DNA from: Phallusia mammillata
Lineage: Eukaryota; Chordata; Ascidiacea; Phlebobranchia; Ascidiidae
Reading direction: 5' to 3'
Length of the DNA stretch: 64,000 nt
NCBI GenBank assembly: GCA_003260075.1
Contig: QLIY01000757.1
Location: 1-64,000, forward strand
Part shown: in pieces, positions 35,262-48,100 of the stretch
Layout: each line of letters begins with the position of its first letter
Numbering within the stretch: position 1 is the first letter of the stretch
Notes under the pieces: model-generated
Seen by the model: only the letters and a program-made list of their open reading frames with translations
Database searches by the model: none
Told to the model about the DNA's origin: nothing
Made by a program: the position numbers and the translations under genes

Positions 35262-36197
35262 CAGGGATCATAATTACGGCCCGGGGACGTTAATGATTGT
35301 GCGAACATTCATATAATACATTTCAGTAATAATTTTACCTGGTCTAACAGGATAACAAGGCATAATTAAGTATCATCCAAAAGCAGTGTGTTACGTCACA
35401 TACAAAAGCAAAAAATAGTAATTGTGCGCGAACAATTGCTTTTTTAGTTCCTTGTGGTAGAATAAACCAGTGTTTCATACCGGAACGGAACGAAACGAAA
35501 TAACGGTATTCGTTCTGAGCAAATTATTTATTTCGTTATTCCGTTCTGGACCGATATTTTTATTTCGTTCCGGTCTAACCGAAATAACTTTATAATGGTA
35601 TTTTTCGGTATTTCGGTCTTAACAAAAGAACATTCCTTTGTGGTCTTTACAGCTATTAAGCGAAAAAAGAAAGAAAGTTGCAACACACAAAAATTATTGT
35701 CGGTAGTTGTTACGTCGCATAACATTTGTCAATGATGGTCAAACGAATGTAAATTATAAGAGCTTAACGGCGCGAAATTTTCAGCAATTGTTTCATGTCA
35801 AATGTTCAGAACAAAATACCGGAATAAAAAATAACGGTATTTCGTTCCGTTCCGGTATTTTGAAATTTTTTTATTTCGGTATTTCGTTCCGGCATTTTAG
35901 CCAAAAATTATTTATTTCGTTCCGGTATAACGTTCCGTTCCGTTCCGGTATGAAACACTGGAATAAACGTGCATTAGTTGGTATGTGACACTTCTATAGT
36001 TTTCATAATTTTACAATTAAACAGCGGAACAATCTGAATACAAATAAGATCGTGGGAAGACATGAACCCTTTGCGGACCAGTCAAAATCGCCTCGCGTGC
36101 GCCAGTTTGGGGCTGCGTCAGGGCTTGTAACCCATGCGACTCTCGAGCGTGATTGTTAAATGATCCGGCCTGCAGTTAAAAAATTTGGCGACCCCTG
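35262..36197. mobile_element. hAT-type element interrupted by a second hAT MITE
   Basis: It starts CAGGGATCATAATTACGG and ends AAATTTGGCGACCCCTG. The flanks are TTGTAAAC (35254-35261) and TTCTAAAC (36198-36205), seven of eight equal. Internal words (GTGCGCGAACAATTGC, GTTACGTCACA) are shared with 9352-9852 and 15725-16223. A separate MITE (35468-35960) is inserted in it. Confidence 0.65.
35468..35960. mobile_element. Nested MITE, 493 bp, with long terminal repeats and GAATAAAC duplication
   Basis: The ends CAGTGTTTCATACCGGAACG and CGTTCCGGTATGAAACACTG are perfect inverted repeats. GAATAAAC flanks both sides exactly (35460-35467 and 35961-35968). TTTCGTTCCGG-like words repeat through the interior. 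The clean ends suggest a recent insertion. Confidence 0.85.
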
Positions 36198-36260
36198 TTC
36201 TAAACTGACAAACTAAAAACTTTGCCACGTATGTCATTACTCAAAATTTGTGTTACGCCA

Positions 36261-36320
36261 TAAGGTATTGCATCATAATATTCGTTTCTTTTNTAAGGTA
36301 TTGCATCATAATATTTGTTT
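36261..36320. repeat. 27-bp direct repeat around a single N
   Basis: TAAGGTATTGCATCATAATA occurs at 36261 and again at 36294, separated by an N at 36293 or next to it. It looks like unmerged overlap at a contig join. Confidence 0.6.
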
Positions 36321-37144
36321 CGTTTTAAAAACGTTTGTGCTCGCAAACAATGCACTACACTTGCAAAATTAATTTTAGGGAGAGGTGAGTCCAAAGCCAA
36401 ACAAACTTTTTATAGAATGCAACGTTAGTCAAAATCAGAAAAAAAGATGAAAAAAAAAGATGTTTGAAATACTGTTTAATTTGCAATTGCAACATGTTGC
36501 TGTAACGTTTCACATTGGCATAGCAACGTTTAAAAAATGTTTTAAGTTTAACCATTGATTACAACACATTTGCACAATGGCCCAACATTCACTGGCAGAC
36601 AATGCTGTGTTTGACGTCATAAACAAAGCACTAACAAAAACAGGTTACATTTTTAAGCCACGTTTTTGGCTTATCTCCAGCACGTTTGTTTAAAAGCAAA
36701 ATTGTTTCAAATTTGCTTCAGATTTGAAGATATTTTTCCTTTAGCGACGATCTCTGGCGACAAATGTGGCTTTAAACATCGTGATTATGGCGTATAGTTA
36801 TCAATACCAATGGACCGAAAGTACGGGAAAGGATAACTATCCATATTCGATTCTTTTATTGCTTTCAAATTTTCCATTATCTTATGAGAAAATTGGAATC
36901 ATTGCCGTTCCGCAGTGAATCGGCATTGATTGCAGCTTGTATTTTTCATTACCAAACGAAAACCTTGTAGAAGAGCACTATGGCGGGGGTCAGCAACCTT
37001 TTTTGCACAATGTTTTAAGACGAAAAATTCATCGCTGACCGGTCTTCACAAAACAGCAAATTTTAAGCAATACAGTCATTATACGAGATTAATAAAATAC
37101 AAACATGGATATTGTTTTGTCGCAACGAGGTATCATTGAACACA

Positions 37145-37282
37145 ATGGCACCCGAGTTTCTAAACTCAATCAGCAGTCTGTTTCCCGGTTTCGTCGATTG
37201 CTGGCATCAGTGTGTCGGAAATGATAGCAAGGTTCTCAATGCTTTTATGGAAGCTGCTGGACTACCAGCTTGTCATAAGTAA
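37145..37282 (+). other. Small ORF, 45 residues, MAPEFLNSISSLFPGF...
   Basis: An ATG opens 45 codons with balanced composition, including FVDCWHQCVGNDSKVLNAF and ending PACHK. Another ATG at 37105 opens an overlapping frame of 39 codons (MDIVLSQRGIIEHNGTR...). Neither is recognisable, and there is no splice evidence. It may be a piece of an unseen exon. Confidence 0.25.
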
Positions 37283-38133
37283 CTGCTAAAAGGTAGAGAT
37301 TTGCAGTAACGATCGAGCTTTCCCTTGTTTCACTTTCACACCTTTTGTAGGCCTACTGTTTTTTATCTAAATAACAAACGAAGACGATTGTTTGCGCATA
37401 ATCGTAAATTATTTTGTCTATGATGCAACAAACTTTCCTTAGATACGCTAGATTCGCGTGAAATGGACCCTACCGTTGTGTCAAACGTTTTTTGTGTCAA
37501 ACGTGTAGCGTACGACTCTTCACGTGGCGAATTTATTCGGAACAAACGGCCGAATATTCGGTTTCGGCCGAACCGAAGTTTAGCCGATTCCGTACATCAC
37601 TAATAACAACATGCGATATAACGCATTATGACGTAAGTTTGGTGTCGTAAAATATATTTATTCAACCGCCAGGAATTTGGCTCACATAGATATGGTAACC
37701 CTAACATACCTGTTTGTGCGTAACTATATTTTCTGTCCGATTTTGGTGTGAATCGTTATTTTGCTAAGATTGTGGAAAATTTCTAAGTAAAAAGAAGTGC
37801 TTTTAAACATTCCTCCCCCATCATCCGATTAAACGACATGTTGTTTTGTTTGCCGATTTTCGAATGTCGAGGTTCGAAATCGAAACTTTTTCACTTGTAG
37901 CTAAGATAAACGATTTTCTGTATTGCTACCACGTTTTCATAGGGGTTAGGAATGTTTCTCGTTGCATAACACTATTTGATTCAAAAATATTTTTTGTTCC
38001 TTTAATCAAACTACAATACTACATTCTACATAATATAGATAAAAGTGAAAAGTTTGCATTTGTACCATATTGTTAATGGGGTTTAAATTAGGTAAATGCA
38101 TGTCATAACAAATATTATTTTTAGATTTCAACA

Positions 38134-38454
38134 ATGGCAAAGAAAAAACCAATGACCAACATAAAAAATCAAGTCAAAAAGAATCACAAAAATTCAAAGA
38201 AGAGCTTGAATGTGTTTAAAGTCAAAAAATCGAATCGTTCAAAAACTTTGGCAAAACCTGTAACCACAAATTTGAGAAAAAACATTCAGAATCAAATTGA
38301 AAAAGTTAACAAAGATTTTACCAATGTAAAAGAAGTTCTTGCAAAACAGCCAGAAGAAAGTAAACCAGAATTGAAGTTAAAGATGACAGAAAGAAATGAA
38401 ACTGTTAATCAATGTGACATTGACCATGCTTCAGAACTATTGAATGCTTTGTAA
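38134..38454 (+). CDS. RBIS: Ribosomal biogenesis factor RBIS (C8orf59 family)
   Basis: One coding exon of 106 residues, very basic, starting MAKKKPMTNIKN. The diagnostic block is AKPVTTNLRKNIQNQ followed by EKVNKDFTNVKEVLA, matching the vertebrate RBIS core (KAKPVTTNLKK...NKAFVNVQKELA). The length fits human RBIS (100). The acidic end DIDHASELLNAL also fits. Family members are small nucleolar proteins linked to ribosome subunit assembly. An acceptor TTTTTAG lies only nine bases before the ATG, so the transcript is either trans-spliced to a leader or has a 5'-UTR intron. DNAAF9 starts 649 bp downstream on the same strand, so the two could share a transcription unit. That is inference. Confidence 0.85.
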   Translation: MAKKKPMTNIKNQVKKNHKNSKKSLNVFKVKKSNRSKTLAKPVTTNLRKNIQNQIEKVNKDFTNVKEVLAKQPEESKPELKLKMTERNETVNQCDIDHASELLNAL

Positions 38455-38547
38455 CAACTATAGTTTGTTTTTTGTATCTACTCAACTAATTAAAAAAGAC
38501 TGTAGTGCACATTGCACATGTGCCACTGGTCACTGGATTGGTTAATT

Positions 38548-38856
38548 CAGTGTTTCTTAACCTTTTTTGCGCTCGTACCCTTTGAGATTTCATAAAATTT
38601 TCTCGTACCCCCTGTCTACAATGGCCGACGGAAGTAAATAAAATTGTAATAATAGGAATTAAACTCAGTGTATTTATAACTTGGGTGTTAAATGCATGCA
38701 TGAAAACACTATTGTGAGTAGGACAAAACTAACCCGTTCTAGATATATAACAAAGTAACTTGTTACGCATTCTTCCTAAATAGCATATAATTTCACCCTG
38801 CATGTCGTACCCCCGGCTTTGATGCTTCGTACCCCCAAGGGGTACACGTACCCCTG
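38548..38856. mobile_element. hAT MITE between RBIS and DNAAF9
   Basis: It starts CAGTGTTTCTTAACC and ends GTACACGTACCCCTG. The flanks GGTTAATT (38540-38547) and GGATAATT (38857-38864) match at seven of eight bases. It contains an AATAAA (38637-38642) on the RBIS strand, which could act as the RBIS poly(A) signal. Confidence 0.65.
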
Positions 38857-39103
38857 GGATAATTTGTCTGTTTTTTTAATTATCATATTTTTGTGCAATA
38901 TTTTACAAGGATGATTTTAAATAAAAAATCGCTTTGTTTGTATTGCCGGTTGCTGCTATGTTTTGTGCATTGTAAACCTTTTTTATGTGTCAATCTTTTG
39001 TATTGATTTGACTGCCAGTTGTTTCCACAAACACTCAACAGTTTCATTTTTGTGTTTTTTAAAAGAAATAGGTGACACTTGATTTTTTGTGGTTTGTGAA
39101 AAT

Positions 39104-42100
39104 ATGAAGAAGCGACCACCATCTGCCAGAAGAAGTATTCAACAACAATCTTTCTCACCGTATCTCAGGTAGAACATTGTCAATAACGGACAGATTGTTT
39201 GCTCTAGTAGTCTAGTTTGTTTAATTATATATTTCTTTTTTACAAACAGCTCTAAACGCCTTCGAAGTGTTCAATCTCTCTTTTCAAGTGATCAAACCAA
39301 TAGTGATGAAGATGCCATTGTTGCAATTTTAGGAATTGACAGCAGGTATATACTTTTAGTATAATAGCATGAAAATACTTTCTGTCAAAAGTATTATTGC
39401 ATCGAAGGCTTGTTTAACAAACTCTCCCATTAGAAAAAGTATATATATAACTAAAAATTATTGGCTGTTTATTAACTAGAAAATTTAACAGAAGCTTGTA
39501 TCAATATCTGCAAACCTATCAACCCCAGTATTATTGACACCAATCCCAAAGACACTAGTCATGTCACCTTTTAGTGAAGTGTTAACACTGAAATTACAAC
39601 GAACAGCCCTGGTACTGTTGCAGTGCAATATTCAAGATAAAAAGAACATGTGTTATAACCTTCCCAGAATACAAGGTTTCTGTGGAGCAAAAAAGTATTA
39701 ACTGTTTTTAGGGGGATACAAATGATAAATAATTAAGAAAAAATAGTGCTTTATGATACATTCAATGGCTGTTCTGCAAATTGTCTTGACTTTTCAAACT
39801 TTGGGTAAATAAATTATCAGTATGTGGAAAGTCTATTAAAGTAACCATGCATTAAACTAATGCTTTGCTATCAAGATGCCCTTAACATTTTTGTCCAAAA
39901 AGTAAAACATAAAGAAAACAAATAAATGTTTAGATTACGGATACCTTCACATGATTCTTAAAATTAATTATGTTTTTGTTTCCAACTTGGTTATAATTTA
40001 GCTTGTTCCTAATTTCAATGGCCCCACTCAGAGGTGGTATTTAATTTTTTGTCAGCCGGTTCTATCACCAAAGTCATATTTTTCAGCCGGTTCTGTTAGA
40101 AAAAGTCCACTGACACTCTGACAGTAACCAGTAATGCTAACCTGTTCGCTAAACTCATAGATGGTTCTATAGAACCGGTGCGAACCGGCTGAATCCCACC
40201 ACTGGCCCCACTACTCATTGGATTGTCTCATTATGGGTCCCCTTCCCTGAAGGGGACTTATATTGTTTTTGTCCGTATTTTTTTTCTCTTTTTTGTTTAA
40301 CCCTGGTTTGTAACGCTCGTTTGGTCAAGTAAGATTGCTTTAAATTTATTTAAATTTGAACAGATGTTAGTTATTAATCCAAATTTGATCCTTCAAAAGT
40401 TTGACCCCGAATGACCCAGCGGTTCACCCACAGGCCCCAAAATGTATTTTTTAAATAACGGCTGTACTGACTAAAGTTCATCATCTAGCGGTTTCATGCT
40501 TTGTTGGGTGGTGCAGTGCAAGGTTCTTTTAAGAATATTGTAATTTTTAATAGAATTCACCCACTTTTCACTCCATAAACCCTGAAATAATTTTTAGTTT
40601 TAAGCCAGAAATACAAGCCCTAATTTGCTGAAATTTTGAACTGTTGTTTGCAGTAGGTTACTCGTTTATATTTTAAATTTTGCCTTAATCGTCCAAATGG
40701 TTACCTTTACAGCCCATAATATGTGTACACTGTCAGTCAGACAGAAGTCCTAAGGGAGAAACTCACTGGTTTGCGATTAAGACAGCAGAGCGGTAGGGAT
40801 CAGCTTGATGTCGGACAGACGTTTTACTAGACAGTTGTTTTGGTGATTAAAAATCAGCTGTTTTTGCACAGCAATGCTATGTCGTTTTGTTAAGTTATCA
40901 TGCGCATTTTCAGTTTTAAAGAAGGTTTCACACTTAAATTAAACATGGTTCGGTTTCGTATATGTCAAGCAAAACTTTGTTGATCAACATAAAGACGAAA
41001 AAATAAACTTGACTTTTTTGCAAGATAAATGTTTTTTTGATGCTCGTTGTCAGCATGGCCGCCGCATGACCACTGGTCACTAAAGGTCAACTTGTAGGTT
41101 TTACAAACACAGTTCAGAACTTTTTTCGTCATAAGCGTTGTTTTTTGACCATCAATTCAACATTTTTTTTGACCATTAATTCAACAATCAATACTTAAGT
41201 CATGTATAAATTAGGCAAAATGGTATTGTTGAACACTAAGGACAGCATGCTATTGAAGATGGTGTCAAAAGGTCAAACGGTCTTCGGCATGTGCACTCTG
41301 AGAGGTTACTACAGGTCAATGATACTCGTTTTGCGAAACAAACTTAAGTGAAAAACAATTTGTTATGTAAACCTTTGTAGCAAATTGCTTTTTAATTTAT
41401 AGTGTCTGTAACACAACTGTTACGGCCAGAAAAATTTGTGCTTAAAACCTGACCTTGGACGACAATATCAAGGTCAAAGCAAGAGATTAAATTAAAACTA
41501 TTTGTTTCGTTCTTTTTCAATGGTTTTGTAATTATATGACAATAATGGTGTAAAAAGAATGGTGTAAAAAAGAAGAAATTTGTCTTTAAGAATCTAAAAA
41601 TCACTGCAACATTTGTCTACCGTAAATCTGCACAAACACACGTGTGGGGACCCATTCGTTTTTGTTTACAAAAACACTCAAATGTGTACATCAAATGATG
41701 TGTATAGTAAATTGGTAAGATAGGATATTGAATATATAAAATTGAAGTATATCAGAAAGCCACCTTTCTAGTTAAACATTGGGTTTGTTAAAACTAAGAC
41801 AGTTTTATTTTGTTATACTTGATAAAATATCTTCGCAAGTAATTCCTTGTGTGTTTCTATGAACTTGTACATATAGTGGTTATGACTTGGGTCATACTAC
41901 CAAGACAGTAGTTCCCAACCTTTGGTGTGTGTACTACTAGTGATATGCGACGGCATTCCCGGTGGTATGCAAACACCTTTCAGTACCGTAGTCATAGGAC
42001 ACACGGGTATGCCGGGTATGCCAGGCATACCCGGACAAAAACCTCGGGTATGCCGCATACCCGAGAATCGGACCAACGTTAGTCATGCGTTATATGCTTA

Positions 42101-45100
42101 GTGGAAATTATTCTGATACGAACCAATAAGTAACGTGCACAATTGATTTCAATCGCGGTTATTGTTTCACAACCCATGAATTATTCGCATTCATTACCAT
42201 TGTAACTTCTTCAAGAAGCACTGGAATTTAAACATTAAAGAGTGGCAAAAAAAGTAAAACGAAGGTGTTGGCGCTCGCTTATGGGAGGAGGGGAAATGCT
42301 GCTGCCCCAGGTATACGCCAACAACCACGTGATAAAAAAGTTTAGCGTTTGTCAACTAAATTATGAGAATAGTCCAATCTTTGTTCTAACTGCCTATATC
42401 GTAAGGACAAAGACTGACTAGTTTCAACCGAAAAAATAACAACGCTTATTGTTACGTCACAAACGTAAGGTTGATACTATCAAAATTAACGTGTTAGCTT
42501 GTCAAAACTTTCTGGCAGTTTAGGACATCGTTTGAAGTACTCTAAACTTTAAAGTTAATAATGCGTCACATACAACTCAATGCGACACGTTGTAAATGAA
42601 ACAAGCGACTTTATCACGTATAAAACGATTTTTGTAACGGCTATGCCAGAAGTGTGTGCGCTTTGTTGCGTAAAAACAAAGCATTTTTGTATTAGTTATT
42701 ACAGAGAAAATAAATGTTAAACACTAGTAATTTGCGACGTGCGGTGACGTCCGAGCTAAATCTTTTTTTATCTTTATTGTTCCGCCTCCCCTTAATTTCA
42801 GCAAGTGGGTTCCATTTTTTGTAATGTGCAACGCGGCGTTACTGCGGACAAACATGCGTCAAATCGCAACACTAACAGAAGGAACTGACGGTGTAGTTAT
42901 GGTGTGAACTTACATACTGCAAGCTTTACCGTAGTCTCACCATATGTAGCGACAAAAAATGAATTTGGTATTTCATGACGTTAATTTGTGATGTAATATA
43001 TATGGCATAACCGGGAAAAAATTAAAGTCGGTGCCTATGACCGTAGTTATTCTGGATTTTTGCACAAGAATTGCTTATTCTGACATAAAATGTTTGTTAC
43101 TAAAAACACCGTTTCATTACTAAAACAAATTAACTTTACAAAAACAGAACAGATAGTCTCTTGTTTTGTCATTATAACTATGACAAAAATGGTCATTCGC
43201 TCACCATTAAACAAGTTTTAAGCGAATTGAGGTGTACTGCAAGTGCAAAAAGCACATTGAAAGGCAAGCACTTACAGATTGAGCATTAGTGTGTTAAGCT
43301 CTTCATTGTAATACATTTATAGATCAAAGTGGAACACGATCAAAGTGGTACACGGCCACAAAAAGGTTGTGAATCTCTGTACTAAGAGAATTAAATAAAA
43401 AAGCAACTGATTTGTTTGGAAAAACAACTGCTAGATGGCAGTGTTGAGAATATAAGTTTTGTTTCAACTGATGATGTTTTATTGACCATCTCAAGGTTTT
43501 TGGTGTTCACAGTGCATTTGATGATCGTTCGATGTTACCACTACCATTAACAGTTTTTTGTATTCATTTCTTAATTATCTTAGATACAATGAAGGATGCA
43601 GGGAGTTGGCCAATTTTCTATTTTTCAACTTCTATGATCTTCGTCTACCAGATTTGGAAGAGTAAGTGATCTTTTTGTTCTTAGTCTTTTAACACCAGTG
43701 TTAGATTTTGTTTTGGTGTAAAACCCTTGTTAGATTTCAATTAAATAAAGTAAATGTGTCAAAATTGTAAACAAACAATTAGCTTGACACTTACTGTAAT
43801 TATACTTTTTCAAATAGTTAGGGTCAGCTATTAGTTATAGCCATGTGTGATTTGAGATGTTCTTTTTTTGTTGTCAATGCTATTATTTGTTTATGTTGTT
43901 TGTACCTAAAAAAATGTATGCTTCCTGAAAAAAAAATATTGTCTTTAATAAATATTGTTTGATTATAATCAGTTTCAGTAAAGTGAAGTTATTATCAGTA
44001 AAGATAATTTTTTGCCATAGTTTTCTCACTAATTTTACATTGTGTTATTTTATGATGCTTGTGTCAAAAATAATGTGATTTATGGGATATTAAACACTTA
44101 TTAGGTCAATTAAAAAGCGGTGTTGTTACTAAACTATGAAAAACTGGAAGCCTGTTTTGTAATTTACATATTTGAAGCAGCATGACATTTTTAGTAAACC
44201 TTGGATCTTTAAAACATAAGATCCTGGTGCCTTAAATGATTTTTTGATAGGGTATATACATAAAATATTTAATTGCCAATAAAAGTCACTTAGTGTGGTA
44301 TTCATAATGTTTAACAAAGCATGTTGATTTAGCCTTATTAAACAGATTTACCCACACAATATTTCTACCCAGCCCCTGTGTGAAAAACAAACAGATGTAC
44401 ACCTACTTGCACTAAATGCGTGAATTAACCACGTGGCCAATGAGCCATGCAGGGCTCTCCAGTCTGACAAGTGGTGTCTGTGTTGAGAGTACATGCTGTA
44501 AAAGCAGATGGTTGCCCGCATGTGCTTACCTATGTGGCAATTGATAGCAATCTGAACTGTGAAAAACTTGTCAGACCAGTTTACTGACAAGCTTTTTTCT
44601 GCTGCTGCGTGTTGTGCAGCGTGTGTGTAAAGCATGTAGTCTGTGTTTAACCTGTGTAGCACATGTTGTGCCTGATATTCGACATTGTAACATGGCATAT
44701 TTTGCAGAAGTGGCATACCTGAGGAAGACTTGGATGGTAAGCACTGTTCTGCTTTAAATTTTAATTGTCAAAAAATGTAATATTTTTTGTAATTACTTTT
44801 GAAATTATGCAATGTTGTTTGCTAATTATAAACCACTTGTAACTGTTTTTTGCGATAAATTTGAGATGACACTAAAAACTGTTTAAATCATGTTTGCTTA
44901 AATATTTGTAAAAAAGGCAATAGTTTTTGAAAAAATTGTTACAGTGTTTTTATTGTTTTAATTTAAAAAAAGTATATTGTCACTTGCTTTGTAGTAATTA
45001 AGTGCTTTTTCACATGCAGATGTGATAATTCTTATTCGGCCATCATCTGTGTCACTCTACTGTAGCAGTGTGTTGTACAACTATCTTCTACCATATGTAG

Positions 45101-48100
45101 CACACTGGCAAAACTTGGATATCTTTTGCATGGGCATAGAAACAGAGGTAAGAACTGCTTCTTTTCACCTTACAAAAGAACACCAAACATCAGAAGTTTT
45201 AAAGACTTACATCACACCATCTAGGTTTTAATTAATAATTCATGCCATGGTGCAGTTTTGGGTTGGGCTTTTAGAGTGACACTGACAGTATTGGTTTATA
45301 GCAATGGATATAGGTATGCAGTTAAAGTTTAAACAATTTAAAACTTGTTTAAAATATTGAATGTGAATCAATATGTGGTGAGTTTTAGTCGGTTGTTTTT
45401 AATAGAACTAAAACATTGGACTGCAGTCTTAAAGTCCAATTGGTACATTTTTCTGTTGCAATGTGGACATTTTTTAGTCATGGCATACTCTGATTTTATT
45501 GATTGCGTTAAGGCTTGTTCATTTTAAATTTCATTAAAATAAAAAATTCAGTTAAGCAAGGCTTTTATACTGCATTTTGATTTATGCTTCTTTTTTGCTG
45601 TTAACATTGTAGCATTTGATATTTATCAAAAAGTAAGTTCTATGGGAATAAGTCAGGCATATTGATAACTGATATTAATGCTGCAGGTCTACCATGTTTG
45701 TACTTTTTTGATGTATATACATTTGTGTACATAGGAATTCTTACTTTACAAAATATTTGTTTAAAAAATGCTACATTTAATAAAAAAACTAAAGTTTTTT
45801 GACAAAATGAGTGTGTCTGTCTAGTTGCGGTTATTGTTACCGAGTCAACTGGAAACTTTAGGTTAAAAGTCTTAAATCTGTCATCTGTGACTCACTCACT
45901 GCTTGTGAAACTTATTCTTGTGGAAAACCTCTATTTGTTGAGGAGGTTTGGATAGCTCTCACTTTAAACCCACTGGGTTTTATGTTACTAACCTCAGGCC
46001 ACCTTAGAAATGCCTAGTGTCTAGGAAGTCTGGTATATTTGTAGGTTAAGCCTGTACATATGTGTTGTGGGCCACAGAATTTTTTTTTAAGAAACGGTTA
46101 ATCATGAAACAGTAAGTATGTAAGTTTTACCTTTTATAATAAGGTGTTTTGAATAGGCTTCTAAAGAATTGTGGTAGTTTTGTGTGTCCAGCTCACAAAC
46201 TTCAGACTTTAATTTTGTTTTTGTATAGACTTTAGATTTTAAATATTTTTGGGGACCAAGGTATTGATGTGGTATTAAACATGATTTGTTTCTTTTCAGG
46301 TGTAAATTTAGCTAGTGTGAATAGGTTTAGGACAAAAAATAAATGCAGGGTCCTTATAAGTTTTAACATTTGCCATTGCATCTTTTCTGTAATGAATTTT
46401 TTCTTAAGGGTGAAGTTGATGAAGATGAACAAGAGGAATTTAAGATAAGGAGCTTCGTGCAGATGATAAAGGGATGCAAATCAATTGGTGTTCCCTATTA
46501 TGCTTCCAGAAGTGTCCATTCGAAACTGAATCTTGACGATGGCTTGTTTGACAAGTTTCAAGTTGAAAAATGGCCTCTGATTCAGTCATATGCCTTGGAA
46601 GGAATAGGAGGGTAAGGGTGTTAAGATAAAAAATCTTATACTGTTTTAGTTTGTACCACTGAATTGTGCACAATTAGTTATATATGATTGATTTTGCTGT
46701 CTTACTTGACTTTTTAACATCAATCATTTATATCTTAACAGCAGATTAGTCTACTTATTTTCAAAAATATGGTTTGGTAACATACAGGGTGATGTAGCTG
46801 GCTGTTTTCAAAAAGGTTTTTCAGTCTTAGATATGTAGCCAAATTTAAAAACGTTTTGGGTTGCAAGTCACATGAGCCTAAAAATCACCCAGACAGATAT
46901 TTTTTTGTAAATCATTAAACACAATTTTTCTGCTTCCCTATTTGGCTTAAATGTCTTGATTGCATTTGATTAATTTTTAGTGGTGGATTTTTCACGATGT
47001 GCCATGAGGTCAGCAACATCCGCAGCAAACTTCTTCCTCTTTATGAGGAATGTGATCCAGCCTCTCTTGAACAAATGCTCATCAAGTCTCTTCCCTTGTT
47101 TGAGCGTCACTGGAGGGAAGCAATGAATGTTATCACTGGCTCTTCAGGTGATGCTGAAACAAGATTGTATCAAGCTCTTCCCGATGTAACAGAGTCACAA
47201 GTACTTGAGGTTTGTGCTAGTTTTTGCTTCATGATAATATATGCTTGGAAATATGTATACAGATCTATGTATATAGAGATGTACAGTAAACCCATTTAGA
47301 CAAACATTTGCCCCAATAAGGCAAAGATCCGGTTTAATCAGTGGCGATTAGATAAAGTCTTACCACAATACAAATCATTTGTACTTGTAGTTTTGTCAAA
47401 ATTAGACAAAGATCTGGATTAGCAGAATCCAATTTTCCAGAGTTTACTGTTTACTGTATTTATATCAATAACTTTGTTGTGTTTTATTACTGTTGTTTGT
47501 AAATAGTTTTTACAAACCATTTTCCTAATTAGGTTTTTCAGAATTTGTTTTTTGTGGTTTTGAGAATCCAAGAATGCTGAAAAACAAAAATTCTAAATCA
47601 CATGCCTAGTGATTGTACTATTAGGTTATTAACTACTATTCATCTTTTTCCACACAAAAAAATTCTCAAACATTTCCTTAACATACTGGGGTCTATGTTA
47701 CATTTCCTCCAACAATAAACAAAAACCTTTTCCTGTAAAATGATAAAAATATCAGAAAAAGCTGTGTATGTGTATATGAAGTGCGTGTACTTCAGATCCT
47801 TTGTGCCTTGCTGAAAAATGAGATCAGTCACAGATATCCATTCACACAACACTTTAGCCATTAGAGAGCAAAGCACACAACATAAGAGCAGTCGTTATTT
47901 CACCCAGACTTGACAGGGATGGGAAGGGCACCAAAGGGTTAAAGCGAGTTTTGCAAGATGATTGTGAACTATTACAGTGACTCTTTGTATTGGCACATAA
48001 AAAAACTGCAGGTACAAGAGTCACTGCATTGTTTGCAATTCCTATCTTCTCAGTGTATTTGTACAAGCAACATTGAATTTAGGAACACTATGCACGGACT

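Larger units (their letters stand above)
31542..38133. other. Intergenic region between the MOCOS-like gene and RBIS
   Basis: It starts with the MOCOS-like promoter side. It contains nested hAT elements (35135-36197), a further hAT start (about 36984), a MITE end near 37600 (CCGTACATCACTA) and a possible small ORF at 37145. I see no other supportable gene. Confidence 0.45.
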
